Shown piece by piece: positions 1 to 6,081 of a DNA stretch of 6,081 nt; within the stretch, counting starts at the first letter, position 1; every line of letters begins with the position of its first letter. Made by a program: the position numbers and the translations under genes. The DNA comes from an uncultured Alphaproteobacteria bacterium (GTDB lineage: Bacteria > Pseudomonadota > Alphaproteobacteria > Thalassobaculales > Thalassobaculaceae), in NCBI GenBank assembly GCA_938028645.1, contig CALIMD010000261.1:1-6081 (forward strand), read 5' to 3'. Below the pieces are notes generated by a model. That model saw only the letters and a list, made by a program, of their open reading frames with translations. It did not search any database and was not told the origin of the DNA.

Positions 1-464
1 TATTTCAAAAACAGTTCGTGCCAAGATGGACTTCAACATCAAACGCACAGATAAGAGGCATTGGTGAAGCATTGAGAAAAATAGGCCCTTGCGTTTTATT
101 ATGCCACAGTCAGGGTGGATTTCTTGGTTCTCGGGCAGCAATCGAGAATAGTGATTGTATTAGGGCTGTTGTATGTGCGGAAGCCTCTGGATGGCCATTA
201 CTAGAAGATATAAAGTGTGAGACTATAGGAGGGAAGCCATGGTTACTCTTGCTGGGTGACTTCATAGAGCAATCGGAGCGATGGCGTGACGCAAAAAAAG
301 AAACTCAGACTGTTTGTGAAAAGATCAATTCAGTGGGCGGGAAGGCGGAACTCATTTCGCTTCCGGAGATTGGATTTCCAGGAGCGACACATATGTTCAT
401 GATGGACGAGCATTCAGCTGATATCGCAAAATGGATCGGGGATTGGATTAAAAAAACGTGTTAG
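1..464 (+). CDS. Alpha/beta hydrolase of the esterase 713 type, 3' part only
   Basis: This is the C-terminal part of a serine esterase; the reading frame is open back to the first base, so the start is outside the window. A GTG at position 18 lies in frame but is probably internal, because the residues before it (FQKQFVPRW) fit the family. Counting from that GTG, the nucleophile elbow reads CHSQGG with Ser31, a glutamate follows in AVVCAEASG (Glu55), and a histidine sits in GATHMF (His125). The Ser-to-Glu spacing of 24 agrees with my recollection of the unusual Ser-Glu-His triad in Alcaligenes esterase 713. The segments LLGDFIEQSERW, INSVGGKAELISLPEIG and ADIAKWIGDWI also resemble that protein. 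About 170 N-terminal residues should be missing, including any signal peptide, so localisation cannot be judged. The natural substrate is unknown. The gene converges with the dehydrogenase and shows no functional link to it. Fold assignment is secure; the subfamily is from memory. Confidence 0.82.
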   Translation, partial: FQKQFVPRWTSTSNAQIRGIGEALRKIGPCVLLCHSQGGFLGSRAAIENSDCIRAVVCAEASGWPLLEDIKCETIGGKPWLLLLGDFIEQSERWRDAKKETQTVCEKINSVGGKAELISLPEIGFPGATHMFMMDEHSADIAKWIGDWIKKTC

Positions 465-492
465 GTCATGCCTGTTTCATGGCCAGGTTTTA
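464..492. terminator. Possible bidirectional terminator hairpin between convergent genes
   Basis: GGTCATG (464-470) can pair with CATGGCC (478-484) as a 7-bp stem with one G-U pair and a 7-base loop, starting at the last base of the esterase stop codon. On the plus strand it is followed by a modest T-rich stretch (GGTTTTATT). Read on the minus strand, the stem is followed after a few bases by seven Ts (complement of 450-456). A shared terminator would suit two convergent stop codons only 42 bases apart. The stem is short and neither T run directly abuts it, so this is tentative. Confidence 0.4.
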
Positions 493-507
493 TTCCAAAA
501 ACTCCCG

Positions 508-1911
508 TTAAATATTGATTATTTTTCCAGGATTCATAATATTTTCTGGATCAAATGCGAGCTTTAAGGAGCGCATTAATGATATAGAATCCCCATGTTC
601 TTCTTGAAGAAAATGCATCTTTCCGTAACCGACGCCGTGTTCTCCTGTGCAAGTGCCGCCCATTGCTAAGGCGCGCATCACCATTCTGTCCGAATGGGCC
701 TGTGCTTCTGCCATCTCCTCAGCATCTTCTGGATCAACTATATAAAGTAGATGAAAATTTCCATCTCCAACATGACCGACAAGTGGAGATAATAAGTTCG
801 TTCCTTCAAGGTCCGCTTTAGTCTCATTGATACATTCTGCGAGGCGAGAGACTGGTACACAAACGTCGGTCGCCCATCCCTGACAGCCTGAGCGAAGCGC
901 AATTGCAGCATAATACGCATCGTGTCGAGCTTGCCAAAGTTTATTTCTATCTTCCATTTGAGCCGTCCATTTAAAAGCAGATCCGCCAAATTCTTCTGCT
1001 ATCTCCTGAACCGTTTCAGCCTGCTCCTTGGCGCTAGCTTCTGTGCCATGAAATTCAAAAAATATAGTAGGTTTTGGATCATAACCTTCAAGCTTTGAGT
1101 ATTTTATACAGGCATCCATTTGAACGTCATCTAGTAATTCCATTCTTGCAACAGGTATCCCGGCTTGGACTATTAGTATCGATGTGTTGATTGCATTTTC
1201 TAAGTCTTCAAATTGGCAGACAGCAGAAGTGATAGACTCTGGTATTCCGAATACTTTAAGGGTTATTTCAGTAATGACACCTAACGTTCCCTCTGATCCA
1301 ACAAATAAGCGGGTAAGATCATAACCCGCAGAAGATTTTCTTGCTCTTCTTGCCGTCTTGATAATACGACCATCTGCAGTAACTACAGTAAGAGATAAAA
1401 CATTTTCTCGCATTGTACCATATCTTACAGCGTTAGTTCCTGATGCTCGCGTTGCAGCCATTCCTCCAATCGTGGCGTCGGCACCAGGATCAATAGGAAA
1501 AAATAAGCCGGTATCACGAAGGTGCTCGTTTAATTGTTTGCGAGTAACGCCGGCTTGCACAGTTACATCAAGGTCTTCGAGGTTGACTTCCAGAACTGAA
1601 TTCATCATTGACATGTCGATGCATAGGCCGCCGCGAAGGGCTGCAATATGCCCTTCCAAAGCTGTACCAACACCAAAAGGAATAACAGGAAATTTATGGT
1701 CTGCGCAGATCGATACTGCATCCGCTACTTCTTCGGTAGTGTTTGGGAAAAAGACGCCGTCAGGTGCTGCAGTATCGTGGTAGCTCTCGCCTTTCCCATG
1801 CCGTTCTCGTATAGCATCAGATGTCGTGAATTGATCTCCAAATCGTTGCTTTAGGATGCCAATTACCGTGTCACGCACATCAGGATCAGATGGGATTGCA
1901 TCGATTTGCAT
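508..1911 (-). CDS. FAD-binding D-lactate dehydrogenase (cytochrome), LDHD/DLD type
   Basis: A complete flavoprotein that should oxidise D-lactate or related D-2-hydroxy acids to 2-oxo acids and pass electrons to cytochrome c or the respiratory chain (EC 1.1.2.4 type). I place the start at ATG 1911 because AAAGGAA lies 5 bases upstream of it and the next residues are MQIDAIPSD. An in-frame ATG at 1932 would add seven residues (MSVKGIN) but has no ribosome binding site. Numbered from ATG 1911 (467 aa), the FAD-binding PCMH domain covers about residues 50-225, with PFGVGTALEGH, PIDPGADATIGGMAATRASG and LFVGSEGTLGVIT. The FAD-oxidase C-terminal domain follows, with GHVGDGNFH (His380 and His387) and GTCTGEHGVGYGK (Glu424), the expected divalent-metal and substrate site. 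It ends in the usual DPENIMNPGKII. The sequence resembles vertebrate mitochondrial LDHD throughout. No glcE or glcF lies beside it, which argues against a glycolate oxidase GlcD subunit. No signal peptide is apparent. The exact substrate is uncertain. Confidence 0.9.
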   Translation of the reverse strand: MQIDAIPSDPDVRDTVIGILKQRFGDQFTTSDAIRERHGKGESYHDTAAPDGVFFPNTTEEVADAVSICADHKFPVIPFGVGTALEGHIAALRGGLCIDMSMMNSVLEVNLEDLDVTVQAGVTRKQLNEHLRDTGLFFPIDPGADATIGGMAATRASGTNAVRYGTMRENVLSLTVVTADGRIIKTARRARKSSAGYDLTRLFVGSEGTLGVITEITLKVFGIPESITSAVCQFEDLENAINTSILIVQAGIPVARMELLDDVQMDACIKYSKLEGYDPKPTIFFEFHGTEASAKEQAETVQEIAEEFGGSAFKWTAQMEDRNKLWQARHDAYYAAIALRSGCQGWATDVCVPVSRLAECINETKADLEGTNLLSPLVGHVGDGNFHLLYIVDPEDAEEMAEAQAHSDRMVMRALAMGGTCTGEHGVGYGKMHFLQEEHGDSISLMRSLKLAFDPENIMNPGKIINI

Positions 1912-1965
1912 GTTTATTCCTTTCACGGACATTGAGTGAACGAGTTAATATTTTGTTCAACTTAA

Positions 1966-1981
1966 TACCAGTTTGTTGGTA
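1966..1981. promoter_or_regulatory. Inverted repeat upstream of the D-lactate dehydrogenase, possible operator
   Basis: TACCA (1966-1970) and TGGTA (1977-1981) form a perfect inverted repeat with a 6-base spacer, about 55 bases upstream of the dehydrogenase start. The right arm runs into a second palindrome, GTACGTAC (1979-1986). The place and symmetry suit a dimeric regulator of lactate use. GntR-family lactate regulators such as LldR usually bind TGGT-N(2-3)-ACCA, which is the opposite arrangement of half-sites, so I do not name a regulator. A short inverted repeat can also arise by chance in AT-rich DNA. Confidence 0.25.
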
Positions 1982-2211
1982 CGTACAGAATATCTTTTGC
2001 ATACGTTCGAATTCAGCAAAAAGTATTAAGGGTAATTAACTTTAAAGGAGCGTTCATATAAACGGACAAGGGATGAGATGCTAGAAGATCTTTTTCAAGA
2101 AAACTTGTGAAATGACAACAATTAATGGGGTCGACACTCCTATGATACGGTCGAGTAATACTAGTTGATAAATGCAATAAAGAAAAATTGTTCTAATTAA
2201 ATTATTAAATC

Positions 2212-2240
2212 TTCACATTTATCCCTAATATTGTTATTTA
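2212..2240 (+). promoter_or_regulatory. Weak candidate promoter for imuB-dnaE2
   Basis: TTCACA (2212-2217) matches five of six bases of a -35 box. Seventeen bases later comes TATTTA (2235-2240), a poor -10 box, which would start transcription at about the imuB ATG and give a leaderless mRNA. An alternative -10, TAATAT (2226-2231), is a better hexamer but lacks a good -35; it would leave a leader of only about eight bases. Both place the start of transcription just before the LexA-like site at 2251-2265, so LexA bound there could block initiation or early elongation. This is a reading by eye only. Confidence 0.3.
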
Positions 2241-2246
2241 TTCCAA

Positions 2247-3842
2247 ATGAGAACAAAAAGAGAACAGATAAATGCTAATCGACGCATTCTTTATCTTTGG
2301 TTACCCAACATAGCGTTAGATCGGCTTAAGCGTATGACAAAGGGGCAAAGCGCTGAAAAGTTATCTTCTAATGGCATGGTAATCGTGCGAACAGAATATG
2401 GTCGTCGTACGATTATCGCAACTTGTCCCATATCAGAAAAACTGGGCATTGTGGTCGGGTGGTCACTTAGTGACGCATTAGCGTTATATTCGAAGTTATT
2501 AGTGGCTGAAATAGATTTACTGACAGATAAAATGGAACTAACTAAATTAGCAAATTGGTGTGGACGATACACGCCATTTGTCGCATTTGATGAAAGTAGA
2601 AAAGAGGTAGGAGAGAGAGGACTTTGGTTAGATATCACTGGATGTGCACATCTTTTTGGGGGCGAGAAAAAACTTCTCGATAATATTATTGATCGACTCA
2701 GCCACATTGGATTGACTGCGCGTGGGGCGATTGCAGATACTCCAGGAGCTGCCTGGGCTTTAGCCCGTTTTGGGGAACTGTCATCTCAAATTGTTAAGCC
2801 AGGAGCTCAGCAAGCTGCTATCGCAGATTTACCGTTGATTGGGTTAAGACTGTCTACATCATTAGTAGAAGATTTGAGTAAGGTTGGGTTGCGTCAAATT
2901 AAATCCTTGTTCTCAATCGCTAGAGCGCCTTTGAGAGCAAGGTTTGGGGTCGAGGTTAGAAAGCGATTAGATCAGGCATTGGGATTAGAAGCTGAACCTA
3001 TATCACCTCAGATAAGCCATTCACCAGACTTAGTCAGATTTGTTTTACCTGATCCAATATCTACAATAGATTCTATATTGGCAGTGCTTGAATGCTTACT
3101 TGAGCGCTTGATGAAGAAGTTAGAAATTAAGTCTTTAGGGGCACGTGAACTAAAGGTTTTACTTTATCGGATTGATGGACAGCTTGATAACTTAATAGTT
3201 AGCACGAGCCAGGATAGTCGTGATAAATCAATATTTTCAAAATTATTTTTCGAAAAATTTAATGATTTTATATTAGATGCTGGAGTGGATGTAATCACAC
3301 TTGAAGCGACCAAGGTTGATATATATCGGCCGCTTCAACCAGACTTGATATCTCAAATTGATCGTATCAATTCTGAAATATCAGTACTCGTTGATAGATT
3401 GGTAAACAGGTTTGGCTCTAGTTCTGTTATTCGTAGATCTTTAAAGGAAAGCTATTCTCCAGAACGGTCTGAAACTGTTTTTCCTGTCTCTTCCAATTTA
3501 CATTATTCTAAAATAATACAACCGATAGGCAGTTCATTTAAAAATACTTTAACTGTTCGCCCATTATATCTTTTGCAAAGACCCGAATATATAGAACCAT
3601 TGACGGAGTATAACCGACCTCTGCCATTTCAATTCCGCTGGCGACATGCCTTGGTTAATGTCAGACGTGCTAATGGACCTGAACGCATTGCCTCGGAATG
3701 GTGGCTCGTAGAAGACTATTATAAAACACGCGATTATTTCAGAATTGAAGATTCTGATGGTCGCCGTTATTGGTTGTTTAAAGAGCTAATGAAACAAAGT
3801 AAGAAAAAACCATCTTGGTATTTACACGGATTATTCCCGTGA
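2247..3842 (+). CDS. imuB: ImuB, inactive Y-family polymerase homologue of the DnaE2 mutasome
   Basis: A full-length (531 aa) ImuB, the adaptor of SOS translesion synthesis; in studied bacteria it is a catalytically dead Y-family homologue thought to tether DnaE2 to the beta clamp. The hallmark N-terminus RRILYLWLPNIALDRLKR (12-29) has no catalytic aspartate. In the palm, GERGLWLDITGCAHLFGGE (122-140) lacks the Asp-Glu pair that active Y polymerases have just before the LD-T motif. A helix-hairpin-helix-like segment spans about 192-246 and a little-finger-like region about 265-390. The ImuB C-terminus includes ESYSPERSE (401-409), RPLYLLQRPEYIE (438-450), GPERIASEWW (477-486), RDYFRIED and the terminal WYLHGLFP. 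QPDLIS (364-369) sits where other ImuB proteins carry the clamp-binding QxxLx motif, but it is a weak match. ATG 2247 is the only ATG, GTG or TTG start in frame between the upstream stop at 2226 and the conserved N-terminus; it has no Shine-Dalgarno sequence. It gives an 11-residue extension. No imuA precedes it, and its stop overlaps the dnaE2 start. Confidence 0.93.
   Translation: MRTKREQINANRRILYLWLPNIALDRLKRMTKGQSAEKLSSNGMVIVRTEYGRRTIIATCPISEKLGIVVGWSLSDALALYSKLLVAEIDLLTDKMELTKLANWCGRYTPFVAFDESRKEVGERGLWLDITGCAHLFGGEKKLLDNIIDRLSHIGLTARGAIADTPGAAWALARFGELSSQIVKPGAQQAAIADLPLIGLRLSTSLVEDLSKVGLRQIKSLFSIARAPLRARFGVEVRKRLDQALGLEAEPISPQISHSPDLVRFVLPDPISTIDSILAVLECLLERLMKKLEIKSLGARELKVLLYRIDGQLDNLIVSTSQDSRDKSIFSKLFFEKFNDFILDAGVDVITLEATKVDIYRPLQPDLISQIDRINSEISVLVDRLVNRFGSSSVIRRSLKESYSPERSETVFPVSSNLHYSKIIQPIGSSFKNTLTVRPLYLLQRPEYIEPLTEYNRPLPFQFRWRHALVNVRRANGPERIASEWWLVEDYYKTRDYFRIEDSDGRRYWLFKELMKQSKKKPSWYLHGLFP
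2251..2265 (+). promoter_or_regulatory. LexA operator (SOS box), alphaproteobacterial GAAC-N7-GAAC type
   Basis: GAAC at 2251-2254 is repeated at 2262-2265 with exactly seven bases between, the direct-repeat form bound by alphaproteobacterial LexA. It begins one base after the imuB ATG, so it overlaps codons 2-7. It is the only match to GAAC-N7-GAAC or its complement that I found on reading the window, and it lies at the head of a classic SOS-regulated operon. Placed at or just downstream of the transcription start, bound LexA would repress imuB and dnaE2 until DNA damage triggers its cleavage. Eight fixed bases could occur by chance somewhere in 6 kb, but chance placement at this gene start is unlikely. 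Confidence 0.75.
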
Positions 3843-6081
3843 CTACCAGTTCTATGAGTGAGTTACAAAATTTGTACACTGAGCTCGGTGTTATTAGTAA
3901 TTTTAGTTTCCTTGAGGGCGGATCACATCCAGAAGAGTTAGTCGAGACAGCAATATCACTTGGTTATCAAACGATTTCAATTGCTGACAAACATACTTTA
4001 TCTGGAGTGGTGCGTTTCCACATTGCGACAAAAAACTTAGGCATTAAAGGAATTATTGGTAGTCGTATAGAGACCGAAGATGGCGTTGATCTAATATGTT
4101 TTCCTACTAATGTTAGTGCTTATAGTCGTTTGACCCGATTATTAAGTATTGGCAAGAGACGAACAAAAAAATCGAGATGCAAGCTATGGTTTAAGGATAT
4201 CATTGAGCATGCATTAGACCAGATATTAATAGTTCTACCTCCACAGTTTTATAATCACCCAAGACTATTCGAAAAAAACCAGGAAGTTGAGGCGAAGTTT
4301 TCTAGAGATTTAAGTGAATGGGGAAGGTTATTTCCTGAATCATTATATCTTGGTGCATCGGTTCTTTATAAAGGAGAAGACGAGTCTAGATTGAACGCAC
4401 TGTTCAATTTATCAAAAGCAGCAGATGTTCCGATGGTTGCATTGAATAACGTTCTTTATCATCATCCAGAACGTCGGCCTCTTCAGGATATACTGACATG
4501 TATTCGCAAACAATGCAGTATTAACCAGGTTGGGTTTGACCTTGAAGCTAATTCAGAACGTTATCTGAAGCCTCCCGATGAAATGGTTCGTTTATTCCAA
4601 AATTATCCTGAATCTATAGTAAATACTGCTAAAATAGCCCAAAGATGTAAGTTTACTTTAGATGAATTAAATTATGAATACCCAGATGTCCTAACGCAAT
4701 TTGGAAATACCGTAGAACAAGAGTTAGAGATTAAAACATGGCAAGGTGCAAATGAGCGTTATCCATTTAAAGATTACCCAAATGGGATTCCTTCTGTTGT
4801 TAAAAAGCAACTAAAATATGAACTAAATCTTATAAATAAATTAAAATATGCTGCCTATTTTTTGACTGTTTATGACATGGTTCGCTTCGCACGCAGCCGT
4901 GATATTTTATGTCAGGGACGCGGTTCTGCAGCTAATTCAGCTGTTTGCTACTGCCTTGGTATTACTGCAGTTGATCCTAGCCAGTCTGATATATTATTCG
5001 AGCGTTTTATAAGTGAGGCTCGTGGTGAACCTCCAGATATAGATGTTGATTTTGAACATGAACGTCGTGAGGAAGTAATTCAACATATCTATAAAACGTA
5101 TGGTAGAGAGCGTGCTGGGATAGCTGCAACAGTAGTGACATTTCGCTATAGAAGCGCGATAAGAGAAGTTGGAAAGGCAATGGGTCTTTCTGATAATGTT
5201 ATTGTAGCTTTAACTGGACAAATACGCTCTAGTAGCTCTGACGAAATTGAAGATGAAAAACTAAGAGAAATAGGGCTTGACCCACAAGACAGAACACTCC
5301 GAATTGTCTTAAAACTTTCCTGCCAACTAATAGGTTTTCCTAGACATCTATCGCAACATGTTGGCGGTTTTGTAATAACACGTGATCGCCTTGATGAGTT
5401 GGTTCCAATCGAAAATGCCGCAATGCAAGGGCGTACAGTCATTGAATGGGATAAAAATGACCTTGATACACTTGGAATTCTTAAAGTTGATGTGCTTGCA
5501 CTCGGGATGTTGAGTTGTATTCATAGAGGGTTTGATTTAATTTATCGCCACTACGGTCGGCATTTAGACCTTGCCAGTGTCCCATCTGAGGACCCATCTG
5601 TTTATGATATGCTATCTAAAGGGGATTCTTTAGGCGTTTTTCAACTTGAAAGTCGTGCGCAAATGGCGATGTTGCCACGTTTGCGCCCACGGTGTTTTTA
5701 TGACCTGGTTATTGAAGTTGCTATTGTGCGTCCTGGGCCAATCCAAGGAGATATGGTCCATCCATATATCAGGCGCCGTAATGGTGATGAAGCAGTAGAA
5801 TTACCATCCGAAGAGTTACGCCAAGTGTTAGGAAAAACATTAGGAGTGCCGCTGTTTCAAGAACAGGCAATGAAAATTGCAATCATTGCAGCAGGATTTA
5901 CGCCTTCTGAGGCAGATCAATTACGTCGAGCGATGGCGACGTTTAGGAAGACAGATAAGATTGGGGTTCTTGGCGCCAAGATGATCGAAGGTATGGTTAA
6001 TCGCGGTTATGCACGCGAGTTTGCAGAGCGATGCTTTAGACAAATTGAGGGTTTTGGTAACTATGGTTTTCCTGAAAGTCA
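3839..6081 (+). CDS. dnaE2: DnaE2, error-prone DNA polymerase III alpha subunit, 3' end beyond window
   Basis: The polymerase that extends DNA past lesions in the ImuB-DnaE2 mutasome, in place of replicative DnaE. The frame is open for 747 codons to the window edge; the family is about 1,030-1,080 aa, so roughly 300 residues are missing. I chose GTG 3839, which overlaps the imuB stop as GTGA and suggests translational coupling; ATG 3854 (MSELQN) is the alternative. Numbered from the GTG, the PHP domain opens with YTELGVISNFSFLEGGSHPEELV (13-35) and IADKHTLSGVV (48-58); the HxH metal motif is absent, so proofreading by this domain is unlikely. CQGRGSAANSAVCYCLGIT (358-376) is followed by PPDIDVDFEHERREE, with catalytic Asp402 and Asp404. 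The third catalytic residue is Asp551 in KVDVLALGML. These lie close to E. coli DnaE Asp401, Asp403 and Asp555. Phrases such as AANSAVCYCLGITAVDP, FEHERREEVIQ and LSQHVGGFVIT mark DnaE2 rather than DnaE1. The window stops in the conserved GFGNYGFPES. The clamp-binding and OB-fold regions cannot be seen. Confidence 0.94.
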   Translation, partial: MTTSSMSELQNLYTELGVISNFSFLEGGSHPEELVETAISLGYQTISIADKHTLSGVVRFHIATKNLGIKGIIGSRIETEDGVDLICFPTNVSAYSRLTRLLSIGKRRTKKSRCKLWFKDIIEHALDQILIVLPPQFYNHPRLFEKNQEVEAKFSRDLSEWGRLFPESLYLGASVLYKGEDESRLNALFNLSKAADVPMVALNNVLYHHPERRPLQDILTCIRKQCSINQVGFDLEANSERYLKPPDEMVRLFQNYPESIVNTAKIAQRCKFTLDELNYEYPDVLTQFGNTVEQELEIKTWQGANERYPFKDYPNGIPSVVKKQLKYELNLINKLKYAAYFLTVYDMVRFARSRDILCQGRGSAANSAVCYCLGITAVDPSQSDILFERFISEARGEPPDIDVDFEHERREEVIQHIYKTYGRERAGIAATVVTFRYRSAIREVGKAMGLSDNVIVALTGQIRSSSSDEIEDEKLREIGLDPQDRTLRIVLKLSCQLIGFPRHLSQHVGGFVITRDRLDELVPIENAAMQGRTVIEWDKNDLDTLGILKVDVLALGMLSCIHRGFDLIYRHYGRHLDLASVPSEDPSVYDMLSKGDSLGVFQLESRAQMAMLPRLRPRCFYDLVIEVAIVRPGPIQGDMVHPYIRRRNGDEAVELPSEELRQVLGKTLGVPLFQEQAMKIAIIAAGFTPSEADQLRRAMATFRKTDKIGVLGAKMIEGMVNRGYAREFAERCFRQIEGFGNYGFPES

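Larger units (their letters stand above)
1912..2246. other. Divergent intergenic region, AT-rich, no gene found
   Basis: These 335 bases separate the divergent dehydrogenase and imuB starts. Every frame I read here is closed by frequent stops. The longest start-to-stop stretch noticed is 18 codons from ATG 2111, without a ribosome binding site. The region should hold promoters for both directions. It contains the inverted repeat at 1966-1981, the palindrome GTACGTAC at 1979-1986 and AAGATCTT at 2085-2092. There is no sign of an imuA gene or of a recognisable remnant of one. Confidence 0.7.

Noticed and set aside
18..464. GTG at 18 as the true start of the esterase
   Set aside because: The frame is open upstream, the preceding residues fit the family, and a start here would leave only the C-terminal half of the fold.
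738..989. Open frame of 83 codons on the minus strand inside the dehydrogenase gene
   Set aside because: It overlaps the well-supported dehydrogenase in another frame of the same strand, and its product has no recognisable motif.
1358..1854. Plus-strand open frames opposite the dehydrogenase gene
   Set aside because: They are antisense to strongly conserved FAD-domain coding sequence, and the products have low-complexity composition without motifs.
2085..2107. Palindrome AAGATCTT followed by CAAG-AAAA-CTTG, considered as a terminator or operator
   Set aside because: The stems are only 4 bp each, no upstream transcript would need termination here, and such repeats are common in AT-rich DNA.
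2291..2707. Minus-strand open frame opposite imuB
   Set aside because: It is antisense to the conserved ImuB N-terminus and palm, with no family resemblance or independent start signal.
4394..4406. GAAC-N5-GTTC palindrome inside dnaE2, considered as a second LexA site
   Set aside because: The spacing and orientation do not match the direct-repeat N7 operator, and it lies within coding sequence.
5146..5442. Minus-strand open frame opposite dnaE2
   Set aside because: It lies wholly opposite conserved DnaE2 palm coding sequence and its Ser- and Arg-rich product looks like a shadow.

Overview
The window reads as chromosomal DNA of an AT-rich bacterium, most likely an alphaproteobacterium. Two things point there: an ImuB/DnaE2 mutagenesis pair, and a direct-repeat GAAC-N7-GAAC motif, the LexA operator form typical of Alphaproteobacteria, at the head of that pair. 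The assignment is inference from gene content and operator type. I see no rRNA, tRNA, CRISPR array, insertion sequence or phage gene.

Left part (1-1911): two convergent metabolic genes. The first is the 3' end of an esterase related to the Alcaligenes esterase 713 type of alpha/beta hydrolase. Its start lies before the window. The second, on the minus strand, is a complete single-subunit FAD-linked D-lactate dehydrogenase of the LDHD/DLD type. A 42-base gap between their stop codons carries a hairpin that could terminate transcription in both directions.

Middle (1912-2246): an AT-rich divergent intergenic region with no convincing gene. It holds a perfect 5-bp inverted repeat about 55 bases upstream of the dehydrogenase start, and only weak promoter-like hexamers before imuB.

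Right part (2247-6081): imuB, a catalytically inactive Y-family polymerase homologue, overlaps by four bases with dnaE2, an error-prone DNA polymerase III alpha subunit that runs off the window end. In the known ImuA-ImuB-DnaE2 mutasome, ImuB is thought to connect DnaE2 to the sliding clamp so that DnaE2 can copy past lesions during the SOS response. Here imuA is not next to imuB: imuB is the first gene, and the putative LexA operator lies on its first codons. The reduced gene order, the operator inside the coding sequence and the apparently very short or missing leader are the most distinctive points. I did not find a wholly new system.
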